Source: Treponema sp. (GTDB lineage Bacteria > Spirochaetota > Spirochaetia > Treponematales > Breznakiellaceae). Taken from it: DNA of 5,533 bases. The translations under genes were made by a program, and so were the position numbers. The stretch lies in NCBI GenBank assembly GCA_031261385.1, contig JAISJS010000082.1:1-5533 (forward strand). Reading direction: 5' to 3'. The notes under the pieces are model-generated. The model did no database searches. It saw only the letters and a list, made by a program, of their open reading frames with translations, and was not told the DNA's origin. This document shows, in pieces, positions 1 to 5,533 of the stretch (positions are counted from its first letter, which is position 1; each line of letters begins with the position of its first letter).

Positions 1-1
1 C

Positions 2-484
2 AAAAACATTGAGGGTGAACTTGCCTCGCTGCGGGAAGAACGGGGCGTTATCAGCAGTGACTTTAGCGTCCACGGCGGGCCGGTCAAATATATACAGGAA
101 CTGAATAAACGCATCGGCAAGGCCCGCGAGGAACAAAAACTGATAGCCCGGCGTTTTGGTGAAACTGCGGCGGATTTTACGGCTGCCAAATCAAAGCAGG
201 CGGCGCAGAAAAAGCTGTTTGCCCGTATCATCACCAATGACGATACCCTGACTCTGGAAAAAATCAAAATTGTCCGTAAAACAATACGGGACTATGATAC
301 TGAGATAAAAAAGCTTACCGCCGCCATTGCCATTGATGAGGAAAAAGCGGCAATTGAAAAACTGCGGAAATCAATCGAAGATCAAAAGAAGCGGATTGCC
401 GCGGCAGAGGCGGCGATTGCCGAAGCCGAAGACCGTATCGCTAAAGCGGAAACACATATAACCGAACTGGAAAAAGATTTATAA
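2..484 (+). CDS. C-terminal part of a coiled-coil protein, function unknown
   Basis: An open frame runs from the window edge to TAA at 482-484, giving the last 160 residues of a protein whose start lies upstream. The visible part is highly charged, Glu/Lys/Ala-rich and has no membrane segment or cysteine. Residues about 28-52 and 85-160 look helical. The last 30 residues form a regular coiled coil with small or aliphatic residues at a/d positions: I132, A135, I139, A142, I146, A149, I153, L156 and L160 of the visible part. A Gly-rich break (HGGP near residue 24) separates two helical stretches. I do not recognise the family; coiled-coil proteins of this composition are often structural or scaffolding proteins, but nothing here proves a role. 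The stop lies 19 nt before the parE start, so the two are probably co-transcribed. The frame is very likely real: it stays open for 160 codons and ends just before the next gene's ribosome site. Confidence 0.8.
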   Translation, partial: KNIEGELASLREERGVISSDFSVHGGPVKYIQELNKRIGKAREEQKLIARRFGETAADFTAAKSKQAAQKKLFARIITNDDTLTLEKIKIVRKTIRDYDTEIKKLTAAIAIDEEKAAIEKLRKSIEDQKKRIAAAEAAIAEAEDRIAKAETHITELEKDL

Positions 485-494
485 GGAATTGAGC

Positions 495-506
495 AGGGAG
501 AGTATG
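495..506 (+). promoter_or_regulatory. Ribosome binding site deciding the parE start
   Basis: AGGGAG at 495-500 precedes ATG at 504 with a short 3-nt spacer. The in-frame TTG at 489 would add five residues, but its nearest purine-rich element (AAGGA, 483-487) is only 1 nt away, too close to serve. ATG 504 is therefore preferred, though the spacing is shorter than usual. Confidence 0.55.
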
Positions 507-2423
507 GCAGCAAAAGCAACACCGAAAAAAACAGCAAAAAAAACTTCTGCGGGAAAAAAAGCGCCTCCAGTTAAAGCCGCTGCTGCGAAGGAACAACCTG
601 AAATAAAGGCTGTGGGCAAGGCTTCCGTGTATGACGAGTCGAAAATCAAAACCCTGTCTTCACTTGAGCATATACGCCTGCGGACCGGCATGTACATCGG
701 CCGCCTCGGCGACGGCTCCAATCCCGATGACGGGATGTATGTACTCCTTAAGGAAATCATCGACAACGGTATTGACGAGTTTATCATGGGGAACGGGAAG
801 ATCGTCGAAATAGTAATAAAAAACGGTACGGTAAAGGTCAGGGATTTTGGCCGGGGCATACCGCTCGGCAAGCTCGTGGAATGTGTTTCGATCATCAATA
901 CCGGGGCCAAGTACAACGATGATGTGTTTCAATTTTCCGTGGGCCTTAACGGGGTGGGTACCAAGGCGGTGAATGCTCTCTCGTCGTATTTCCGTGTGGT
1001 GGCAATCCGCGCAGGAGAATTTGCCGAGGCGATTTTTGAACGGGGGGCGCTCAAGAGCCAGCGCAAGGGCCGCCTTAAGGAAAAGCAGAAGGACGGTACC
1101 TTTGTCGAGTTTATTCCCGATGCGGAAATTTTTGGGGAATACCAGTTCAACCTTGAGTTTGTCGAAAAGCGTATACAGAATTACGCCTACCTTAACACGG
1201 GGCTTACCCTTTCCCTTAACGGCAAGCAGTACCTTTCCAAACGGGGACTCTACGACCTTCTCACCGAGGAAACCGGAGACGACGCCCTGTACGCTATCGG
1301 CTACTACAAGGGGGAACACCTTGAATTTGCATTTACCCATACCAACAACTACGGCGAAGAATATTTTTCTTTTGTGAACGGGCAGTTCACCTCCGACGGC
1401 GGGACCCATCTGTCCGCTTTTAAAGAGGGCTTTCTGAAAGGCGTTCAGGACTTTTTCAAAAAGGATTACCGCAGTGAAGATATACGGGAAGGGATGATTG
1501 CAACCGTTGCGGTCAAACTTAAGAATCCTGTTTTTGAAAGCCAAACCAAAAACAAGCTGGGCAATTCCGATATACGATCATGGATAGTGCAGGAAACCCG
1601 TGTGGCGGTAGAAGACTGGTTCCATAAAAATTCCGACGCGGGAAAAAAGATGGAACAGAAGATACTCTCCAACGAAAGCCTCCGCACCGAACTTAACGAG
1701 GTAAAAAAAGAAGCGCGGGATGCGGCAAAAAAAATCGCCCTTAAAATCCCCAAGCTCAAGGACTGCAAGTACCATCTGGAGGACGGCAAGAACGGAGAAA
1801 ATTCCATGATCTTCCTGACCGAGGGGGATTCCGCAACGGGTTCCATGGTTTCAAGCCGTGATGTAATGACCCAGGCAATTTTCAGCCTGCGGGGCAAGAT
1901 CGAAAACATGTACGGCAAAAAGCGCGCCGCTATCTACAAGAACGAAGAACTTTACAACATGATGATGGCCCTGGGTATCGAGAATGATGTATCGGGCCTC
2001 CGTTACGGGCGCATCGTTATTGCTACCGACGCCGACTTTGACGGCTTCCATATCCGCAATCTGCTTTTGACGTTTTTCCTGTCCTATTTTGAGGAACTGG
2101 TAACAAGCGGCAGGGTGTATATTCTGGAAACGCCGCTTTTCCGCGTGCGGAACAAGAGCGAAACCCGTTATTGTTACAACGAGCGGGAACGCGACGGATC
2201 CGTTTCCGACATGGGTAATTCGAGCGAGGTAACCCGTTTCAAGGGCCTTGGTGAAATCAGCCCCAAAGAATTCGGCCAGTTTATCGGCGAGGATATACGT
2301 CTGGTTCCGGTGGCAGTCAGTACCCTCAAGGTGGTGCCGCAGGTACTCACGTTCTACATGGGCAAGAACACCCCCGAGCGCCGTGATTACATTATGAAAA
2401 ATTTGATTGGGGACGTTGGTTGA
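504..2423 (+). CDS. parE: DNA topoisomerase IV subunit B (ParE), Bacteroidetes/spirochete type
   Basis: This is the ATPase and TOPRIM subunit of a type IIA topoisomerase, 639 aa from ATG 504. With ParC it forms the cytoplasmic A2B2 enzyme that decatenates chromosomes using ATP. Residues about 1-40 are a Lys/Ala-rich basic tail. The GHKL ATPase follows: N box with E84, D87 and N88; DFGRGIP from D114; GLNGVGTKAVNALS from about 147. The transducer carries FVNGQ and GGTH near 291-301, and the QTK loop at 347-349 supplies the ATP-contacting lysine. The TOPRIM metal site is EGDSA from E440 plus D509, D511 and D513 of DADFDG. The segments ETPLFRVRNK, TRFKGLGEISPKEF and GDGSNPDDGMYVLLKE match my recollection of Bacteroidetes-type ParE rather than GyrB, as does the length near 640 without the E. 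coli GyrB insert. Oddities: the near-universal RPGMYIG motif reads RTGMYIG (codon 684-686). It probably shares a transcript with the coiled-coil gene before it and the transporter 44 nt after it. GyrB is the less likely alternative. Confidence 0.95.
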   Translation: MAAKATPKKTAKKTSAGKKAPPVKAAAAKEQPEIKAVGKASVYDESKIKTLSSLEHIRLRTGMYIGRLGDGSNPDDGMYVLLKEIIDNGIDEFIMGNGKIVEIVIKNGTVKVRDFGRGIPLGKLVECVSIINTGAKYNDDVFQFSVGLNGVGTKAVNALSSYFRVVAIRAGEFAEAIFERGALKSQRKGRLKEKQKDGTFVEFIPDAEIFGEYQFNLEFVEKRIQNYAYLNTGLTLSLNGKQYLSKRGLYDLLTEETGDDALYAIGYYKGEHLEFAFTHTNNYGEEYFSFVNGQFTSDGGTHLSAFKEGFLKGVQDFFKKDYRSEDIREGMIATVAVKLKNPVFESQTKNKLGNSDIRSWIVQETRVAVEDWFHKNSDAGKKMEQKILSNESLRTELNEVKKEARDAAKKIALKIPKLKDCKYHLEDGKNGENSMIFLTEGDSATGSMVSSRDVMTQAIFSLRGKIENMYGKKRAAIYKNEELYNMMMALGIENDVSGLRYGRIVIATDADFDGFHIRNLLLTFFLSYFEELVTSGRVYILETPLFRVRNKSETRYCYNERERDGSVSDMGNSSEVTRFKGLGEISPKEFGQFIGEDIRLVPVAVSTLKVVPQVLTFYMGKNTPERRDYIMKNLIGDVG

Positions 2424-2453
2424 CGCAATTTTCACGCAAAGTGAGTAAACGAT

Positions 2454-2470
2454 AAAGGAAGTACCTTTTG
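2454..2470 (+). promoter_or_regulatory. Ribosome binding site for the TTG-started transporter
   Basis: AAAGGAAG at 2454-2461 lies 6 nt before TTG at 2468-2470, an ideal spacing. No ATG or GTG is placed better nearby, so this site decides the start. Confidence 0.75.
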
Positions 2471-3865
2471 GGCAACACATTGGACCGCCGCAATAAATAC
2501 TGTTTTGGCTTGGGGACTGTGGGCAGGGATATGTCCTACACCATGGTGAGCATGTTCCTGATGATCTACCTGACCGAGGTACTCAAGCTTCCCGATCATA
2601 CCCTGTTAATCATGACGGGGATCCTTATGGCGCTGCGGATCTTCGACGCCGTCAACGACCCCCTGATGGGGCTGATAGTGGATAATACCCGCAGCCGGTG
2701 GGGAAAGTTTAAGCCCGGTATGCTGACAGGCGTTGTGGCAGGGGGCGTTCTGATGGTGTTGATGTTCACCGATTTGGGGTTGTCAGGCGCTGCCTATGCG
2801 CTGGCATTTACCTTCTTTTATCTGGGGTGGGATCTGTTTTACGGCCTTAACGACATATCGTATTGGTCCATGCTGCCCAGCCTGAGTACCGATCAAAAGG
2901 TGCGGGAACAGATCGGCTCCTTCGCCCGGATCTGCGCCAACATCGGCCTCTTTGCGGTGGTAGTGGGGATTATTCCGCTGACCAACCTCCTTGGCAATGT
3001 CACAGGAGGTCTCAAACAGGGCTGGTTCTTCTTTGCCGTCCTTGTGGCCCTGCTGGCGATCATTTTTCAGTTGATTACCCTTTTTGGCGTAAAAGAACGC
3101 AAAGGTTTTTTTAAAGAAGAAGAAAAAACCAGTCTGCTTGATATGTTCAAGGTGATATTCAAAAACGATCAGCTCCTCTGGGTGGCGGTTTCCATGGCCC
3201 TCTTTATGATAGGCTACACTACCACTGCCAACTTTGGGGTTCACTTCTTTAAATACATTTACGGCGACGAGGGGATGTACTCCATATTTGCCCTGGTGCT
3301 CGGGGTTTCCCAGCTTTCAGCCCTGGTACTGTTTCCGGTTTTGGGCAGAAGATTTTCCCGAAAAAAACTTTATACCGCCGCAACGATCCTCGTGGCGGCC
3401 GGTTATCTGTGGTTCTTTTTCTCCCCCATGAACATGTTTCTGCTGGGGATAGCAGGGGTGCTGATCTTTGTGGGTGAAGGCTTTATCCAGATACTGATGC
3501 TGATGTTCCTGGCGGATACTATTGAGTACGGTCAGTTGAAAATGGGAAAGCGCAACGAAAGCGTTACCTTTTCCGTGCAGCCCTTTATCAACAAAATCGG
3601 CGGCGCTCTTGCCAACGGTATCCTCGGGATAACCCTGGTAGTGTCCGGGGTGAACCGCGCCGGGTCTGCCGCAGAGGTAACTTCCGGAGGCGTACTAACC
3701 ATGAAGTTTTCCATGATGATTCTGCCCCTGATTATTATTGCAGCCGGTTATTTTATATATCTTACCAAATACAAGATCGATGAAAAACGATACGCAGAAA
3801 TATTGTCGGATCTGAAAAATCGGGGGGATATCGGAACGTCCAATGAATCCCAAAATGACGGGTAA
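2468..3865 (+). CDS. GPH-family (MelB-like) sugar:cation symporter
   Basis: An inner-membrane major facilitator of 465 aa, close to the usual 450-500 of the glycoside-pentoside-hexuronide:cation symporter family, predicted to import a sugar or glycoside with Na+ or H+. About twelve hydrophobic segments are visible, with a charged middle loop near residues 208-222 (KERKGFFKEEEK). Family marks: an N-terminal KYCFGLGTVGRDMSY in which D21 matches MelB Asp19; RIFDAVNDPLMG with D60 and D64 matching the MelB cation-site Asp55 and Asp59; then NTRSRWGKFKP. Next come LNDISYWSMLP with D129 matching Asp124, and RNESVTFSVQPFINK with K376 matching Lys377. All key polar residues are thus present and the protein should be active. 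It starts at TTG 2468 with a strong ribosome site and lies 44 nt behind parE, so it may be read from the same transcript. No glycosidase or sugar kinase is in view, so the substrate is unknown. The C-terminal 30 residues are hydrophilic and cytoplasmic. Confidence 0.92.
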   Translation: MGNTLDRRNKYCFGLGTVGRDMSYTMVSMFLMIYLTEVLKLPDHTLLIMTGILMALRIFDAVNDPLMGLIVDNTRSRWGKFKPGMLTGVVAGGVLMVLMFTDLGLSGAAYALAFTFFYLGWDLFYGLNDISYWSMLPSLSTDQKVREQIGSFARICANIGLFAVVVGIIPLTNLLGNVTGGLKQGWFFFAVLVALLAIIFQLITLFGVKERKGFFKEEEKTSLLDMFKVIFKNDQLLWVAVSMALFMIGYTTTANFGVHFFKYIYGDEGMYSIFALVLGVSQLSALVLFPVLGRRFSRKKLYTAATILVAAGYLWFFFSPMNMFLLGIAGVLIFVGEGFIQILMLMFLADTIEYGQLKMGKRNESVTFSVQPFINKIGGALANGILGITLVVSGVNRAGSAAEVTSGGVLTMKFSMMILPLIIIAAGYFIYLTKYKIDEKRYAEILSDLKNRGDIGTSNESQNDG

Positions 3866-3898
3866 CAAACGCATGAACATGAAATTCAAAGAGAAGAA

Positions 3899-3975
3899 AC
3901 CACGAACCACACGAAAACACGAACGAAAGTATAAAATTGTCCTTATTTTTTTTGTTAGTTCGTGTGGTTCGTGGT
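3899..3975. repeat. Perfect 17-bp inverted repeat with 43-nt loop
   Basis: The left arm ACCACGAACCACACGAA (3899-3915) is exactly the reverse complement of TTCGTGTGGTTCGTGGT (3959-3975). The 43-nt loop contains a run of eight T's (3946-3953). The left side also carries three copies of CACGAA at 3901, 3910 and 3918, spaced 9 and 8 nt apart, so the arm is itself built of short repeats. AAC (3916/3917-3918) and GTT (3954-3956) could extend the stem past a small bulge. The element lies between the symporter stop and the promoter of the next gene. It may be a dispersed palindromic repeat of REP or MITE type, or a long stem-loop at the transporter mRNA 3' end. The pairing is certain; the role is not. 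Confidence 0.85.
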
Positions 3976-4011
3976 AAAATTCCTTTCCATGCGTCTGTCG
4001 TGCAGTTTTGG

Positions 4012-4040
4012 TTGACTACTAAGATGTTTGCGCTTATATT
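4012..4040 (+). promoter_or_regulatory. Near-consensus sigma-70 promoter, likely giving a leaderless mRNA
   Basis: TTGACT at 4012-4017 and TATATT at 4035-4040 are separated by exactly 17 nt, each one or two bases from consensus. Transcription starting about 7 nt after the -10 box would begin at or next to the ATG at 4047, leaving no 5' leader. No Shine-Dalgarno sequence precedes that ATG, which fits. Confidence 0.7.
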
Positions 4041-4046
4041 AAATGT

Positions 4047-4676
4047 ATGGCAGATAATTTATTTGAAATTGCAAAAAGCCTCAGGGAAATTCTCAATAAA
4101 AATTCTACAGAGGACAGGCGGACTGCCATTGCGGCTGCCAAGTATGTTGCCGCCTACATGGTGGGAAGTCCGAATGAACGGAATGATATAATCAGAAAAG
4201 AAACGCTTGAAGGGATGATGCGGGATATTAAAGACTCCGGTTTTTTCAAGCCGGAAAAATATTCCATCCTGGAGAAAATTATTCCCAGGGTCGGCGGTTA
4301 TAACAACGATCCGTTTTCTTATGAGGACTGCCTTTCGGATGCGGAAAAAGAAGCCCTTCATATTGATACAAGCTTTCGTGTTTCCCGGGAGATGGTGGAT
4401 TGCCTCAGTGAAAAAGGTTTGGCGCAAAAAGATCCGCGGAATATTATCCAGGTAATTTATTATATGAATTATTTTGCAATGTGCAGAAAATATAAGCTTA
4501 TAGAATTAAAGGCCCGCGGCGTAACGAATGTAAAAATTGTCAGCGCCGGGGGCGATATGGACTGCAAGCCGATTGGAAACATTGAAAAAACATTCTCCAT
4601 TGACAACGTTCCCGGCCTTCCCCTGCCGGAATGTACTGCTCCCTATTGCCGCTGTGAATATGCAGCCGGCGACTAA
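4047..4676 (+). CDS. Protein of unknown function with C-terminal four-cysteine cluster
   Basis: A 209-aa soluble protein; no signal peptide or membrane segment is seen. I do not recognise the full-length family. Residues 1-160 are mostly helical and charged, with scattered cysteines (C95, C119, C146). Residues about 160-205 hold a distinct end domain: C173, then KTFSIDNVPGLPLPEC ending at C196, then C201 and C203 in YCRCEY. This layout resembles the Cys-containing tail of phage Mu gpF/SPP1 gp7-type head morphogenesis proteins (C..C, G..f.id..P.lP...C, CRC). The second Cys of the usual first pair is replaced (CKPI), and the N-terminal part is too short and different for a capsid protein. A metal-binding role is therefore a guess. 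The start rests on the ATG placed 6 nt after a good -10 box; the next in-frame ATG (4158) lacks a ribosome site. The gene looks more A+T-rich than its neighbours, which may hint at a different origin. It has its own promoter and stops before two hairpins. Confidence 0.8.
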   Translation: MADNLFEIAKSLREILNKNSTEDRRTAIAAAKYVAAYMVGSPNERNDIIRKETLEGMMRDIKDSGFFKPEKYSILEKIIPRVGGYNNDPFSYEDCLSDAEKEALHIDTSFRVSREMVDCLSEKGLAQKDPRNIIQVIYYMNYFAMCRKYKLIELKARGVTNVKIVSAGGDMDCKPIGNIEKTFSIDNVPGLPLPECTAPYCRCEYAAGD

Positions 4677-4693
4677 TCAACCTGCCGGTTTTT
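4666..4693 (+). terminator. Possible intrinsic terminator after the cysteine-cluster gene
   Basis: CCGGC (4666-4670) pairs with GCCGG (4684-4688) across a 13-nt loop and is followed at once by five T's (4689-4693). A G-U and an A-U pair can extend the base. The stem overlaps the stop codon region of the preceding gene. It is a short stem, so strength is doubtful. Confidence 0.45.
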
Positions 4694-4718
4694 AAGCGCC
4701 CGTTTTCCGCTTGTTTTT
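4694..4718 (+). terminator. Second small hairpin with T-run, possible tandem terminator
   Basis: AAGCG (4694-4698) pairs with CGCTT (4708-4712) over a 9-nt loop, followed by G and five T's (4714-4718). It lies directly behind the first hairpin, which suggests a tandem arrangement. It overlaps the proposed -35 box of parC. Only five base pairs, two of them A-T, support it. Confidence 0.3.
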
Positions 4719-4740
4719 ATTTCCCCTTTTGCGGTATATT
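4711..4740 (+). promoter_or_regulatory. Likely parC promoter with very short leader
   Basis: TTGTTT (4711-4716) and TATATT (4735-4740) are 18 nt apart. The -10 box is identical to the one before the 4047 gene. A start near 4747 would give a leader of roughly 9 nt, just reaching the ribosome site GGGGA. The -35 box is weak. Confidence 0.5.
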
Positions 4741-4745
4741 TAACC

Positions 4746-4758
4746 GGGGACAACCATG
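4746..4758 (+). promoter_or_regulatory. Ribosome binding site of parC
   Basis: GGGGA at 4746-4750 is 5 nt before ATG 4756. The protein begins MAYIKNLFDTNFLEYASYVI, matching the normal N-terminus of the family, so the start is well supported. Confidence 0.7.
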
Positions 4759-5533
4759 GCATACATAAAGAACCTGTTCGACACCAACTTTCTTGAATAC
4801 GCATCCTATGTAATCAAGGACCGGGCAATTCCCGACCTTGAAGACGGGCTTAAGCCGGTACAGCGGCGTATCCTCCACACCCTCTTTGAGATGGATGACG
4901 GGAAGTACCACAAGGTCGCCAACGTAGTAGGGGCCTGCATGAAGTACCATCCCCACGGGGACGCGTCTATAGGTTCCGCCCTTGTGGTGCTGGCAAACAA
5001 GGATCTTTTTATTGACCGGCAGGGGAATTTCGGGAATGTCTACACCGGAGATGAGGCCTCCGCCCCCCGGTACATCGAATGCCGCTGTACGCCGCTTTCC
5101 AAGGACATTTTCTATAACCCCAAGCTGACCGAAACGGTCGATTCCTACGACGGCCGCAATAAGGAGCCGGTCCTTTTTCCCGCAAAAATTCCCGTGGTCC
5201 TCATCATGGGCGCCGAGGGAATAGCCGTCGGCATGTCCACCAAAATTCTTCCCCATAATGCCATCGAAGTGCTCGAAGCGGAGAAGGCGTGCCTTTCAGG
5301 CAAGAAGTTTGAAATTTTTCCGGACTTTCCCACCGGCGGCCTTGTTGACGTATCGGAGTACCGTGACGGAAACGGCAAGGTGCTTGTCCGGGCAAAGCTG
5401 GATACCTCCGATCCAAAGCGCATACTGATACGGGAACTGCCCTTCGGCTCCACGACGGAAAGCCTTATCAACAGCGTGGAAACCGCCGCCAAAGCCGGAA
5501 AAATCAAAATCCAGTCGATCAACGACTTTACCA
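4756..5533 (+). CDS. parC: DNA topoisomerase IV subunit A (ParC), N-terminal 259 codons
   Basis: This is the DNA-cleaving and rejoining subunit of topoisomerase IV; the gene continues past the window edge. The winged-helix breakage domain is visible: LEYASYVIKDRAIPDLEDGL then KPVQRRIL near residues 13-40, YHPHGDAS at 64-71, and the catalytic pair R105-Y106 in APRYIE (Tyr codon 5071-5073), whose tyrosine forms the 5'-phosphotyrosyl link. SYDGRNKEP, GAEGIAVGMSTKILPHN, FPDFPTGG and ELPFGSTTESL agree with the Bacteroidetes/spirochete ParC pattern I recall, and so with the ParE type upstream. At the quinolone-binding positions the protein has Ala70 and Ser74, where E. coli GyrA has Ser83 and Asp87. 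C109 and C111 closely follow the catalytic tyrosine (RYIECRC), in place of the more usual Arg-Leu. The C-terminal DNA-wrapping domain is outside the window. parC is about 2.3 kb downstream of parE, with two unrelated genes between. A GyrA identity is less likely because of the ParC-like segments and the ParE partner. Confidence 0.93.
   Translation, partial: MAYIKNLFDTNFLEYASYVIKDRAIPDLEDGLKPVQRRILHTLFEMDDGKYHKVANVVGACMKYHPHGDASIGSALVVLANKDLFIDRQGNFGNVYTGDEASAPRYIECRCTPLSKDIFYNPKLTETVDSYDGRNKEPVLFPAKIPVVLIMGAEGIAVGMSTKILPHNAIEVLEAEKACLSGKKFEIFPDFPTGGLVDVSEYRDGNGKVLVRAKLDTSDPKRILIRELPFGSTTESLINSVETAAKAGKIKIQSINDFT

Noticed and set aside
489..491. TTG start for parE
   Set aside because: The purine-rich element is only 1 nt away, while ATG 504 has its own AGGGAG and starts the basic tail directly.
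660..1544. Long minus-strand open frame opposite parE (294 codons), with others at 1466-1918 and 1851-2480
   Set aside because: They lie wholly or mostly inside a well-supported conserved gene, have no recognisable motifs, and are expected shadows of codon bias.
2420..2448. TTGACG at the parE stop codon as a promoter for the symporter
   Set aside because: No acceptable -10 box lies 16-18 nt downstream (the bases read GAGTAA), and the 44-nt gap fits co-transcription.
3899..3975. Palindrome as a standard intrinsic terminator
   Set aside because: The T-run (3946-3953) sits in the loop and the stem is followed by AAAATTCC, so the usual stem-then-U layout is absent; termination by another route is still possible.
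3882..3982. AAATTC direct repeats (3882-3887 and 3977-3982) as a target-site duplication around the palindrome
   Set aside because: The left copy is 11 nt from the repeat arm and the right copy 1 nt, and a 6-bp A+T-rich match is likely by chance.
3937..4191. Plus-strand open frame starting inside the palindrome loop
   Set aside because: It overlaps the promoter and the start of the 4047 gene in another frame, has no ribosome site and reads through the repeat arm.
4717..5256. Minus-strand frames opposite parC (also 5145-5522)
   Set aside because: They are shadows of the conserved ParC coding frame with no start signals or motifs.

Overview
The window (about 50% G+C by eye) looks like chromosomal DNA from a bacterium, most likely a spirochete of the Treponema type. 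The two topoisomerase IV subunits have the wording of the Bacteroidetes/spirochete ParE-ParC pair. However, the promoters look like ordinary sigma-70 sites and genes have Shine-Dalgarno sequences, which argues against Bacteroidetes. The genus is an inference from memory of these families, not a search result. All genes lie on the + strand.

Layout: (1) positions 2-484 hold the C-terminal 160 residues of a long coiled-coil protein. (2) After 19 nt comes parE, the ATPase/TOPRIM subunit of topoisomerase IV (504-2423), with an unusual Lys/Ala-rich N-terminal tail encoded over A-tracts. (3) After 44 nt comes a TTG-started GPH-family (MelB-like) sugar:cation symporter (2468-3865). The tight spacing suggests one transcription unit for these three. 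(4) A 181-nt gap carries a perfect 17-bp inverted repeat (3899-3975) and then a near-consensus promoter. (5) That promoter sits so close to the next ATG (4047) that the mRNA should be leaderless; the gene encodes a 209-aa protein of unknown function with a C-terminal four-cysteine cluster. (6) Two small hairpins, each followed by T's, then a promoter with a very short leader, precede (7) parC, the DNA-cleaving subunit of topoisomerase IV, which runs off the window end after 259 codons.

Functionally, ParE and ParC should form the A2B2 topoisomerase IV that separates daughter chromosomes. Their genes are separated here by the transporter and the cysteine-cluster gene, and parC appears to have its own promoter. 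No sugar-catabolism genes accompany the symporter, so its substrate cannot be read from context.

The points most worth a second look are the predicted leaderless gene and its phage-head-like Cys cluster, the 17-bp palindrome, the histone-like tail on ParE, and the ParC quinolone-pocket residues (Ala70 and Ser74). I see no CRISPR array, rRNA, tRNA or clear insertion sequence.
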